In this document: one piece after another, positions 1-6,041 of the stretch
Layout: the number at the start of each line of letters is the position of its first letter
Numbering within the stretch: position 1 is the stretch's first letter
Assembly: GCA_023428805.1 (NCBI GenBank)
Contig: JAEYWW010000285.1
Coordinates: forward strand, 1-9,699
Source: Armatimonadota bacterium
GTDB taxonomy: Bacteria; Armatimonadota; Fimbriimonadia; Fimbriimonadales; Fimbriimonadaceae
Direction of reading: 5' to 3'
Length of the DNA stretch: 9,699 nt
Program-made: the position numbers and the translations under genes
Notes under the pieces: generated by a model
The model's input: the letters and a program-made list of their open reading frames with translations, nothing else
What the model was told of the DNA's origin: nothing
Databases searched by the model: none

Positions 1-788
1 TCCAGAAGGAGACCGAAGAGGATCTGCAGAAGCTGGGGCTTCACCTCGACACGGTCAAGATTCTGCACGTCGCCGACGAGGTTGGATACCTCGACGCGAC
101 GGGTCGCAAAGCCATCGCCAACGTTGTCCGCACCGCCGAAATCGCGGAATCGGACGCCAAGCGCGAAGCGGAAAGAACCGAATCGGAAAACGCGGGACGC
201 GCGAACGTCACCCGAGCCAACGTGGACGCGAAGATCGCCCAGATGCGAAACGAACTGCGCCGTGTCCAGGCGGAGCTTTCTTCCACCGTCAAGTCGGAGG
301 AAGAAAGAACGGCCGCCGCCGCCCGCGAGGCCCGCGCGACTGCGGAGCAGGAGCTGCAGCAGGTTCGAGCTGAGCTTGAAGGCATCCGCTTGATGGTCGA
401 CAAGGTGCTTCCTTCGGAAGCCAAGCGTCAGGCAGAAGAGTATCGCGCGAGAGGCGAAGCCGCTCTCATCCGCGAGCGCGGTCGCGCGGTTGCGGAAGCC
501 CTGGCGGTGCTCTATGAAGCCTGGCAAAAAGCTGGACCAACCGCCAAGCAGATCGCTTTGATCGAAGACATCGAAAAGATCATGGCGGCGGCGACCGATG
601 GCGTGAAGAAGGTGCAGATCGGATCGATCAGCGTCATCGACAGCGGCAGCGGCGACACTCTTCCCAATTATGTTTCTGCGTATCCGCAGATGCTCAAGTC
701 TGTCTTTGAGGCCGTGGATCAAACCATCGGCATTGACATCCCCGGCGCGATTTCTGGCCGGGAAAGCAAAGCGCAGGAGAAGAACTGA
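1..788 (+). CDS. Flotillin-like SPFH-domain protein, C-terminal part (5' end outside window)
   Basis: The reading frame is open from base 3 to a TGA at 786-788, giving 261 visible residues with no start codon needed in the window. The first ~45 residues (TEEDLQKLGLHLDTVKI, then a V-G-YLDATGRKA segment) correspond to the end of the SPFH (band 7) domain and match the same part of the next gene (LGLVVDTLKI, VKYLDSIGRTR). Then comes a long alanine/glutamate/arginine-rich region (about residues 45-200) typical of the flotillin coiled coil, and a tail with SVIDSGSGD and GIDIP, again mirrored downstream (TVIDTGSS, GIDVV). Collinear comparison suggests roughly 160 N-terminal residues, including any membrane anchor, lie off the window. 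Flotillins oligomerise on the inner face of the membrane and are linked to ordered membrane domains; the exact role here is unknown. It is probably co-transcribed with the next gene. A GTG at 222 could look like a start, but it lies inside the coiled coil. Confidence 0.87.
   Translation, partial: QKETEEDLQKLGLHLDTVKILHVADEVGYLDATGRKAIANVVRTAEIAESDAKREAERTESENAGRANVTRANVDAKIAQMRNELRRVQAELSSTVKSEEERTAAAAREARATAEQELQQVRAELEGIRLMVDKVLPSEAKRQAEEYRARGEAALIRERGRAVAEALAVLYEAWQKAGPTAKQIALIEDIEKIMAAATDGVKKVQIGSISVIDSGSGDTLPNYVSAYPQMLKSVFEAVDQTIGIDIPGAISGRESKAQEKN
775..780 (+). promoter_or_regulatory. Ribosome binding site of second flotillin gene
   Basis: AGGAGA lies 7 bases before the ATG at 788, inside the end of the preceding gene. 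It supports the start that overlaps the upstream stop by one base (TGATG), so translation of the pair is probably coupled. Confidence 0.75.
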
Positions 789-2146
789 TGCCGCAATTTG
801 GTGTGATTCTGGGTGTGATTTTGGTCGTCGGCGCGGCGATGCTGATCGGGTTCTTCAACCTGATCCACAACTGCCCGCCCAACCTCGTGCTGATCTTCTC
901 CGGCAAGCGTCGCATGGTTGCGGGCCGGCAGGTCGGCTATCGAATCGTCAAGAACGGCCTCACCTGGCGGCGCCCCTTCATCGAGCGGGTCGACAGCATG
1001 GACCTGACCAACATGATCATCGAGCTGCAGGCGACCAACGCCTACGCCAAGGGCGGTGTTCCGGTCAACGTGCAGGGTGTGGCGAACGTGAAGGTCGCGG
1101 GCCATGAGCCGATGCTCAACAACGCGATCGAGCGATTCCTCGGGAAGAACCGCCAGGAGATCATCGCCATCGCCAAGGCCACTCTGGAGGGATCGCTCCG
1201 CGGCGTGCTCGCCACTCTGACACCCGAGCAACTCAACGAAGACCGCAACCTCTTCGCCGAGCGGCTGGTGCAGGAGGTCGAGCAGGATATGACTTCGCTG
1301 GGGCTTGTCGTGGACACGCTCAAGATTCAGAACATCACCGACGACGTGAAGTATCTGGACTCGATCGGGCGCACCCGCAATGCGGAGCTGCTCAGTTCCG
1401 CGCGAATCGCCGAGGCTCTCGCCCGTGCCGACGCCATGGTGAACTCGGCCAACAACAGCGAGCGGGAAGTGGATGCTCAGATCGTCGCCCAAACCGAGGT
1501 CGCCAAGGCTGACGCCGCCCGCGCTCTTGCGGACATTCAGTCCCGCCGCGCCGCCGTCGTCGCAGAAGAGCAGGCCGCAGTCGCCGCGCTTGTCGCCCAG
1601 GCCAAAGCCGAAGTCGAAGTCCAGAAAGCCCGCATCGAACAGGTGCGGCGCAGGCTGGAAGCCGACGTCATCGCTCCCGCCAAGGCGGAATGCGAGGCCA
1701 TGGAGCAGCAGGCCCGTGCGACGGTCGCGCCGATCATCGAAGACGGCAAGGCCCGCGCCGAGGCCCTGGTGCAGCTCTCCGACTCCTGGACGCAGGCGGG
1801 CGACCAAGCGCGCGAAATCTTCCTCATGCAGAAGATCGAACCGCTGATCCACCAGATCACGGACACCATCTCGACCACGAAGATCGAAAAGGTGACCGTC
1901 ATCGACACCGGCTCCAGTCCCAAGGGCGCGAATCCGGCGAACCTGCTGGCTTTGGCTGAACAGGCCAAAGAAGTTTTCGGGATCGATGTCGTGGGCAAGC
2001 TGCAGGCGATGACTGCCAGCGTCGACAAGGGGCCAGTGGAGCCGCACCGCGAGACAGTCCACCCCGAACTCGTCGAGGCCGAGGCCATCATCCCCGATCC
2101 GCATCCGGAGAGAGGACGCAGGTCGAAGCCTCCCGTGTTGGAGTAG
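788..2146 (+). CDS. Flotillin-like SPFH-domain protein, full length
   Basis: This 452-residue protein has the full flotillin layout. A hydrophobic N-terminal segment (about residues 5-25) is followed directly by a flotillin-type SPFH domain (about 30-200, with PPNLVLIFSGKRR, VGYRIVKNG, MDLTNM, NAYAKGG and VNVQGVANVKVAG). Next is a long Ala/Glu/Arg/Gln-rich coiled coil (about 200-330), then a C-terminal region with AEALVQLSDSW, TVIDTGSS and GIDVVGKLQ. The last ~40 residues are proline/charge-rich and probably disordered. The family assembles membrane-bound oligomeric rings or cages and organises ordered lipid domains. The ATG is set by a strong AGGAGA and overlaps the upstream stop. The neighbour upstream is a paralogue, so a hetero-oligomer is likely (inference). 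No nfeD-type partner is visible in the window. A very long open frame exists on the opposite strand but reads as a compositional shadow. Confidence 0.92.
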   Translation: MPQFGVILGVILVVGAAMLIGFFNLIHNCPPNLVLIFSGKRRMVAGRQVGYRIVKNGLTWRRPFIERVDSMDLTNMIIELQATNAYAKGGVPVNVQGVANVKVAGHEPMLNNAIERFLGKNRQEIIAIAKATLEGSLRGVLATLTPEQLNEDRNLFAERLVQEVEQDMTSLGLVVDTLKIQNITDDVKYLDSIGRTRNAELLSSARIAEALARADAMVNSANNSEREVDAQIVAQTEVAKADAARALADIQSRRAAVVAEEQAAVAALVAQAKAEVEVQKARIEQVRRRLEADVIAPAKAECEAMEQQARATVAPIIEDGKARAEALVQLSDSWTQAGDQAREIFLMQKIEPLIHQITDTISTTKIEKVTVIDTGSSPKGANPANLLALAEQAKEVFGIDVVGKLQAMTASVDKGPVEPHRETVHPELVEAEAIIPDPHPERGRRSKPPVLE

Positions 2147-2148
2147 GC

Positions 2149-2184
2149 AAAAACTGGGCCGCCAAGATGCGGCCCAGTTTTTTT
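2149..2184 (+). terminator. Intrinsic terminator after flotillin operon
   Basis: A perfect 14-bp inverted repeat (2149-2162 with 2169-2182, AAAAACTGGGCCGC) closes a 6-base loop (CAAGAT) and runs into seven Ts (2178-2184). It begins three bases after the flotillin stop. The A tract on the left arm means the structure could also work on the minus strand. Confidence 0.93.
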
Positions 2185-2234
2185 GCCTGACGCAGAGCGA
2201 AGGGATACGCAGCACCAGGAAGATCGGCTTTGTC

Positions 2235-2645
2235 ATGAAACGGACACTTGCCATTTCAATCCTGGTCCTGTCGATCGCCACGGCCCTGACCGGATGCGGA
2301 GGCAGCACAAGCGACGGCCCCGGCGCACCCTCCCCCTACCGAGGAAACTGGTCCGGCACCTGGGCATCTTCCGGCTTCGGCGGCAGCGGCACGGCGAATG
2401 TGAACATCAGCGAGTCCGGGGTCATCACGGGCACCACGACTCACACGGCATCGGGCTCGGTCGGCGACGTCAACGGCACGATTTCCGACGATGGAACCGT
2501 TGAGGGCACCGTTCAATATCCCGGTCAGGAGCTTCTTGAAGCGAACGGCACCTGGACGATCAACGGCGCGGGGCACATCGTGGGCGAGCTTGGCCGCTCA
2601 GATGGAACCGGCAACCGAATCGCCTTCGACCTCGCCGAAAACTGA
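2235..2645 (+). CDS. Putative small lipoprotein, beta-rich, function unknown
   Basis: This 136-residue protein begins with a classical lipoprotein signal: basic MKR, a hydrophobic stretch at about 5-18, then lipobox L18-T19-G20-C21. Cleavage before Cys21 would leave a lipid-anchored protein of about 116 residues. The mature part starts with a Gly/Ser/Pro linker (22-35) and continues as glycine/threonine-rich strands with a recurring pattern (SGVITGTTT, NGTISDDGTVEGTV, NGTWTINGAGHIVGELG), suggesting a repetitive beta sheet or small barrel. I do not recognise a family beyond that. The start is supported by the signal peptide; a weak AGGAAG lies 12 bases upstream. The gene sits between two terminators, so it should be transcribed alone, yet only about 48 bases separate it from the upstream terminator and no clear promoter is visible there. 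The lnt-like gene at 6924 could act on it. Confidence 0.82.
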   Translation: MKRTLAISILVLSIATALTGCGGSTSDGPGAPSPYRGNWSGTWASSGFGGSGTANVNISESGVITGTTTHTASGSVGDVNGTISDDGTVEGTVQYPGQELLEANGTWTINGAGHIVGELGRSDGTGNRIAFDLAEN

Positions 2646-2675
2646 TCCTCTCACTTCTCTCCAAACTGCATGCTC

Positions 2676-2713
2676 ATCCCCGCCGGAATTGACTTCCGTT
2701 GCGGGGATTTTTT
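2676..2713 (+). terminator. Intrinsic terminator after lipoprotein gene
   Basis: Outer arms ATCCCCGC (2676-2683) and GCGGGGAT (2701-2708) enclose an inner stem CGGAA (2684-2688) / TTCCG (2694-2698) with loop TTGAC and a two-base bulge (2699-2700). Six Ts follow (2708-2713). The orientation fits the lipoprotein gene. It lies between two converging genes, but no T run follows the hairpin on the minus strand. Confidence 0.88.
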
Positions 2714-2723
2714 GCGAGGACCA

Positions 2724-5150
2724 TCAGGAAACGTACTGCATGATTTGCTGGACAACAAACCACTCGCCCTCGAACCGCCTCAGGTCGATCTTCCAGCCTT
2801 CGCCCGCCAGGCCGCCAAAGTAGGTGCTCAACTCGACGGTCGCGGAATCGCCTTCATTTTTGACGACCTCACACCGGAGCATGGCCGTGCCATATTCGTA
2901 CCCCGCGCCCAAGCTGCGATTGTCGATATTCCCCCAGATGATCGGGCCCTGCCAGCCTGGAAGCTCGAAGGGCTTGCGATAGCTTCCCATGTCGAGCAGC
3001 GCGGGCGAGTAGTTCTTGGACCAGGATCGGAACCGATAGTGCGCTTCAAATGCCACCGCGAGAATCCGCTCCTCGTTTGTCATCGTGCGTGAGGCGGTGG
3101 CCGGAAAGGCATCTTCCGAATCGCGCTTTCCGTCACCGTCGGTATCCGCCTTGGCCGGATCGGTGTTCAGGCGTTTTTCGACCAAGTCGGTGTAGCCGTC
3201 GCGGTCCTGATCCGCCAGAATCTCCGCCCTGCCGATGATCGCCTTCTCCCAGCCTGATTTGACCAGCTCAGCCCCCGTCTTGCCGTCCAGTTTCGCCTCG
3301 ACGGCGTTCTCGGCCCAGGTTGACGGAGGATTCAAACTGAGGCCGGTGAAGACCGGATTCTGCCAGACGCCATCCACTTTTTCGACCAGGAATAGGTCGG
3401 AGCGATTTCCCAGGACGCTGTTGACCACAAGACCCCAGCTGCGCCCAAGCGAGTCACGATGCTCCGCCACCAGCCTGCTGTCCGCATTCGCCGCGCGGTC
3501 GGAGACACTTCGCAGATTCATCCTCTGTTCGAGGGTCGGAAGATTCTCTACTTTGGTGCGTCTTTGCGCCAAAACGGCCGCCCGAGCATCCGGCCCGTGC
3601 GCGCCCAAACGGGTATAGGCTTCATTGCGAATCTCGTTGTTGACCTTGGGATTCTTGAGCGCGGCAATGAGGTATTCGACAGCCTGAGGCAGGTTTGATG
3701 CGGCCACCGTTTCCAAAGCCAGATTTCCGTCCGCGTCCAGCGACTCCTTCAATTCCTGTGCCTTCAGAGTTTCCAGGAATCCTGGGATGGTCACTTTTGG
3801 ATCAACGTGTTTGGCATAGAGGGCATCGATCAAGTTCAAAGCGGCGCTTCCGGCGGACAACCTCTTCTTGAGATCAATGAATATTTCACTATGCTGGGGA
3901 CCTGCCAAATCCGTCAGAATCTGCCCCAAGGGATAGCCTGCCTTCAAGCTGCTGCGTGGAGCTATTCCTGTATCCGCCAGAGCCTGAATTCGCAGATACT
4001 CCTCCAGGACTGCGGGAAAGGCATCGTCACCCAGGGAAATCAGCCGCTTGACCTCCTCAGGCGAGAGATCGAGCAGGGATTTCGCCAGATTTGACGCAAG
4101 CGCCTGCCGCTCCTTGGGGTCAGCAGGGAGTGCAGGGTAGCTTCCCGGCTTGAGCACCATGATTTGATACTGTCCGGTGACAACGGTCTTTCCATCCGTC
4201 CAATGCACGGAGCCGAAATAGGTGCCTTCGGGTGCCCGCCAAAGTTCTTTGCCCGCAAAATCATAAATGTATGTGACTGCGAGACGATTCACCTTTATTC
4301 GGTTGCCATCAATGGCAATGCTGTCTCCATTCGTCCATTCATCCGGATTCCCCAGCGGGTAGCTCCATTTCACTTCGCCTGTCTTGGCATCCATGTACCG
4401 CACGTCCGAATCCAGGGCCACAAACCCCTCAGGAGTTGCGGCATAGGCAAACGCGCTTTTTTCGGGCTGAGTCCACAAGACGTTTCCAGTTGCCAGGTCG
4501 ACCCCGGACAAGTCTCCGCCGGACTCAAATGTGACCACTCCGCTCGAGATGAACCATTCACCGCTGGAGTATTCGCCGAGAGGCTTAGTCCAAATCAACT
4601 TTCCTGATTTGGCATCGAAGCACTTCAGATTGTCCGAAGTCGTCGCCAGCACCGCGTATTGCTCATCTGCCCGACCATCCACTGCCGCCTCATCACCCTC
4701 CAAGCGCGTCGTCCAGGCAGCCTTGCGATTCGCGATATCAAACGCGCTCACTTCACCCGGCTTGGCGGAAAGGAACACCCGGTCACTGTTGAGGACAACC
4801 TCGGTCATCGTTTGGGCAACCGGAAGTGACCAACCCGCCTTGCCATCCTCCCGTTGGAAGGCGACAATGCTTCCGGGTCTTCCAAATTGACCAGTCGACG
4901 CGATGACCCATCGTGGATGAGCCACAAGGCTGACGATTGTCTTTGCCTGCGGCGTTGAATTCGTCCAAATCTCCTTTTCCGGGAGGTCGAATCGCTTCAG
5001 TCTCTCGTTCTCCTTGAAATAGAGCTGATCTCCCGCGCACACTTCGCTCGACACCTCGCGCGCAAGGGTCTTGACGCGCACATAGGGCCCTGGCGGCGGC
5101 AGAGGTGCGGTGGACTGGGCGATGACGCCACCAAGAAGCAAGGCGATCAT
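2724..5150 (-). CDS. Secreted-looking PQQ-blade / helical / TSP3-motif protein of unknown function
   Basis: This 808-residue protein starts with a short hydrophobic leader (MIALLLGGVIAQS, no basic residue; possible cleavage after VIA) and a Pro-rich linker. About residues 35-335 contain at least six PQQ-like propeller blades, each with a 'DxxxGKxxW' signature (near 97-110, 136-150, 177-191, 216-229, 252-267, 296-307). Residues ~345-535 are helical with HEAT-like spacing (inference). After a mixed region, residues 647-683 form a calcium-binding thrombospondin type 3-like stretch (DQDRDGYTD, NTDP, DTDGDGKRDSEDAFP). A final ~120-residue domain is unassigned and ends WFVVQQIMQYVS. Propellers of this kind often serve as protein-interaction scaffolds; no catalytic site is evident. 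It lies downstream of the FlgM-like gene but is separated by a terminator. An in-frame TGA upstream and no other start codon leave ATG 5150 as the only start; no good ribosome site is seen. Function unknown. Confidence 0.85.
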   Translation of the reverse strand: MIALLLGGVIAQSTAPLPPPGPYVRVKTLAREVSSEVCAGDQLYFKENERLKRFDLPEKEIWTNSTPQAKTIVSLVAHPRWVIASTGQFGRPGSIVAFQREDGKAGWSLPVAQTMTEVVLNSDRVFLSAKPGEVSAFDIANRKAAWTTRLEGDEAAVDGRADEQYAVLATTSDNLKCFDAKSGKLIWTKPLGEYSSGEWFISSGVVTFESGGDLSGVDLATGNVLWTQPEKSAFAYAATPEGFVALDSDVRYMDAKTGEVKWSYPLGNPDEWTNGDSIAIDGNRIKVNRLAVTYIYDFAGKELWRAPEGTYFGSVHWTDGKTVVTGQYQIMVLKPGSYPALPADPKERQALASNLAKSLLDLSPEEVKRLISLGDDAFPAVLEEYLRIQALADTGIAPRSSLKAGYPLGQILTDLAGPQHSEIFIDLKKRLSAGSAALNLIDALYAKHVDPKVTIPGFLETLKAQELKESLDADGNLALETVAASNLPQAVEYLIAALKNPKVNNEIRNEAYTRLGAHGPDARAAVLAQRRTKVENLPTLEQRMNLRSVSDRAANADSRLVAEHRDSLGRSWGLVVNSVLGNRSDLFLVEKVDGVWQNPVFTGLSLNPPSTWAENAVEAKLDGKTGAELVKSGWEKAIIGRAEILADQDRDGYTDLVEKRLNTDPAKADTDGDGKRDSEDAFPATASRTMTNEERILAVAFEAHYRFRSWSKNYSPALLDMGSYRKPFELPGWQGPIIWGNIDNRSLGAGYEYGTAMLRCEVVKNEGDSATVELSTYFGGLAGEGWKIDLRRFEGEWFVVQQIMQYVS

Positions 5151-5183
5151 AGGGCTATGTTGGCATACGCGGATTCAAAGAAC

Positions 5184-5218
5184 AAAAAATCCCCTGCTGG
5201 AGTTTCCAGCAGGGGATT
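5184..5218 (-). terminator. Intrinsic terminator after FlgM-like gene
   Basis: A 14-bp perfect stem (5188-5201 with 5205-5218, AATCCCCTGCTGGA) has a 3-base loop. The plus-strand A tract at 5184-5189 becomes a T run after the hairpin on the minus strand. It begins 20 bases past the FlgM-like stop, so the 808-residue gene further along needs its own promoter within 5151-5183 or depends on read-through. Confidence 0.92.
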
Positions 5219-5237
5219 GGGGAGCCGAAGGGAATCC

Positions 5238-5537
5238 TCAGCGGATTCGGTCGGCGACTGTTCGGCGGATCATGGCGTCGGCGATGTCTTCGCCGCTCGG
5301 GTTGTAGGCGCCCGCTTCGATCCGGGTTTTCAAGTCTGCGATCATGTGTTCTCTGTCCGGCATTTCGTTCAACTTCTGCACCACGTCTGCAATCAGGTCC
5401 TTATCCACGAGTTTGATCACCGCTGTTTCGACTTCGGCGCTCGACGGAGTGATCTTTCCATCGGTCGCCAGCACTTTTTCCAATTGTTCGTTCGAGATCT
5501 TCAAGTCAGGCTCCTTCGAAAGTTCCTTGATTGGCAA
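5238..5537 (-). CDS. flgM: FlgM-like anti-sigma-28 factor
   Basis: This is a 99-residue protein, the usual length for FlgM. Residues ~60-91 carry the family's conserved C-terminal sigma-28-binding region: PDREHMIADLKTRIEAG followed by AYNP and EDIADAMIRR. It fits the pattern R-x3-I-x2-L-x3-I-x2-G-x-Y then I-A-x2-M-I. The N-terminal half is charged and probably flexible, also typical. In known systems FlgM holds FliA (sigma-28) inactive until the hook-basal body is complete and FlgM is exported. The start is TTG at 5537, chosen because AGGAGA lies 8 bases upstream and an in-frame TAG overlaps that site, excluding any longer protein. The gene has its own terminator and no flagellar neighbours in the window, which is odd because flgM commonly lies with flgA or flgK/flgL/flgN. 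It could be an FlgM homologue used for another sigma factor. Confidence 0.8.
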   Translation of the reverse strand: MPIKELSKEPDLKISNEQLEKVLATDGKITPSSAEVETAVIKLVDKDLIADVVQKLNEMPDREHMIADLKTRIEAGAYNPSGEDIADAMIRRTVADRIR

Positions 5538-5545
5538 CCCGGCGA

Positions 5546-5551
5546 TCTCCT
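5546..5551 (-). promoter_or_regulatory. Ribosome binding site deciding the TTG start of the FlgM-like gene
   Basis: On the minus strand AGGAGA ends 8 bases before TTG 5537. The in-frame TAG (5552-5550) shares two bases with it, so TTG is the first usable start in the frame. Confidence 0.8.
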
Positions 5552-5766
5552 AAATGGAGACCCGTGGCTTTGCGTGATCGGGGTCGCCCCCGTCGTGCCC
5601 TTTCATCGAGGCCTAGCTTTGCTAATCAACATTACGGTTCGATTCTCCAACTTCCTTAGGGTGTCTCAGACAGAATTTGGCAGGAATGCTGGTTTCTTAC
5701 TCTATTCTTATAAACTGTAATCTTTCACTTATCTTCTCCCATGTCGGCTGATCGTTGAGAAAACTC

Positions 5767-5773
5767 AAGGAAA
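5767..5773 (+). promoter_or_regulatory. Ribosome binding site of the proline-rich small protein
   Basis: AAGGAAA lies 4 bases before ATG 5778 (6 bases when counted from AAGGA). It favours this frame over the overlapping frame that opens at 5755, whose start has no such site. Confidence 0.6.
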
Positions 5774-5777
5774 CGAC

Positions 5778-6017
5778 ATGGACAAACTTCCGCAACCCAG
5801 CAATCCCGACAAACCAATCGACCCGAAGACTCCGCTCGATCCTCCGTCCAAACCGGAACAGCCCGTCCAGGAGCCGCGCAGCAATGACCGGGGCATTGTC
5901 GAGATTGACCCCAATGAGCAGAAGGAGCGAGACAAGGGCGCGCACGTTGGAAACCCGTGGGGCCCGGGCGGAGAACCCGAGCAGAGTGACCGTCCCCAGC
6001 AGTTGACCCCTTCTTAA
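5778..6017 (+). CDS. Small proline-rich, charged protein of unknown function
   Basis: This 79-residue protein has about 17 prolines, many Asp/Glu/Lys/Gln, almost no aromatic residues and no hydrophobic segment, so it is predicted to be disordered and cytosolic. Its first 33 residues are repeats of short 'xP' units (NPDKP, DPKTP, DPPSKP, EQP), followed by a more ordinary stretch (GIVEIDPNEQKERDKG) and a Gly/Pro-rich tail. I recognise no family. Support for it being a gene: a good ribosome site, ATG start, position at the head of a same-strand cluster and only 24 bases before the next gene. Against: low complexity and small size; an overlapping frame (5755-6006) of similar length exists but gives an arginine-rich product with no ribosome site. 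Co-transcription with the hydrolase downstream is likely, since no terminator separates them. Confidence 0.6.
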   Translation: MDKLPQPSNPDKPIDPKTPLDPPSKPEQPVQEPRSNDRGIVEIDPNEQKERDKGAHVGNPWGPGGEPEQSDRPQQLTPS

Positions 6018-6041
6018 CCCGCCGCTAGATAGAATCAATCC

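Larger units (their letters stand above)
5538..5777. other. Divergent intergenic region between the FlgM-like gene and the five-gene cluster
   Basis: These 240 bases separate two divergent start codons, so they should hold the promoters of both units. The right half (about 5630-5760) is clearly AT-richer than the surrounding genes. On the plus strand a TATAAA (5709-5714) and TATTCT (5703-5708) lie about 64-75 bases upstream of ATG 5778. The only TTG-type -35 candidate, TTGGCA (5677-5682), is about 20 bases from TATTCT, longer than ideal. I found no convincing sigma-28 site for the FlgM-like gene. A small GC hairpin (CGGGG-loop-CCCCG) occurs at about 5580-5592. No coding frame here looks real. 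Confidence 0.5.

Noticed and set aside
222..788. GTG 222 as the start of a 188-residue independent protein
   Set aside because: The same frame is open to the window's left edge and encodes the end of an SPFH domain upstream, so the GTG is internal.
719..2308. 529-codon open frame on the minus strand across the second flotillin gene
   Set aside because: It is exactly antisense to a recognisable flotillin with good motifs. Its own product has no family signature and it crosses the terminator. Long antisense frames are expected from the codon bias of a G+C-rich gene.
5634..5648. tRNA T-arm-like string GGTTCGATTCTCC in the intergenic region
   Set aside because: The flanking bases do not form a 5-bp T stem, and no anticodon or acceptor stem can be built around it on either strand.
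5157..5720. 187-codon plus-strand frame across the FlgM-like gene
   Set aside because: It runs through the minus-strand terminator hairpin and is antisense to the FlgM-like gene, with no recognisable product.
5755..6006. Alternative 83-codon frame overlapping the proline-rich small protein
   Set aside because: Its product is arginine/serine-rich and featureless, and its ATG lacks a ribosome site, whereas AAGGAAA precedes ATG 5778.
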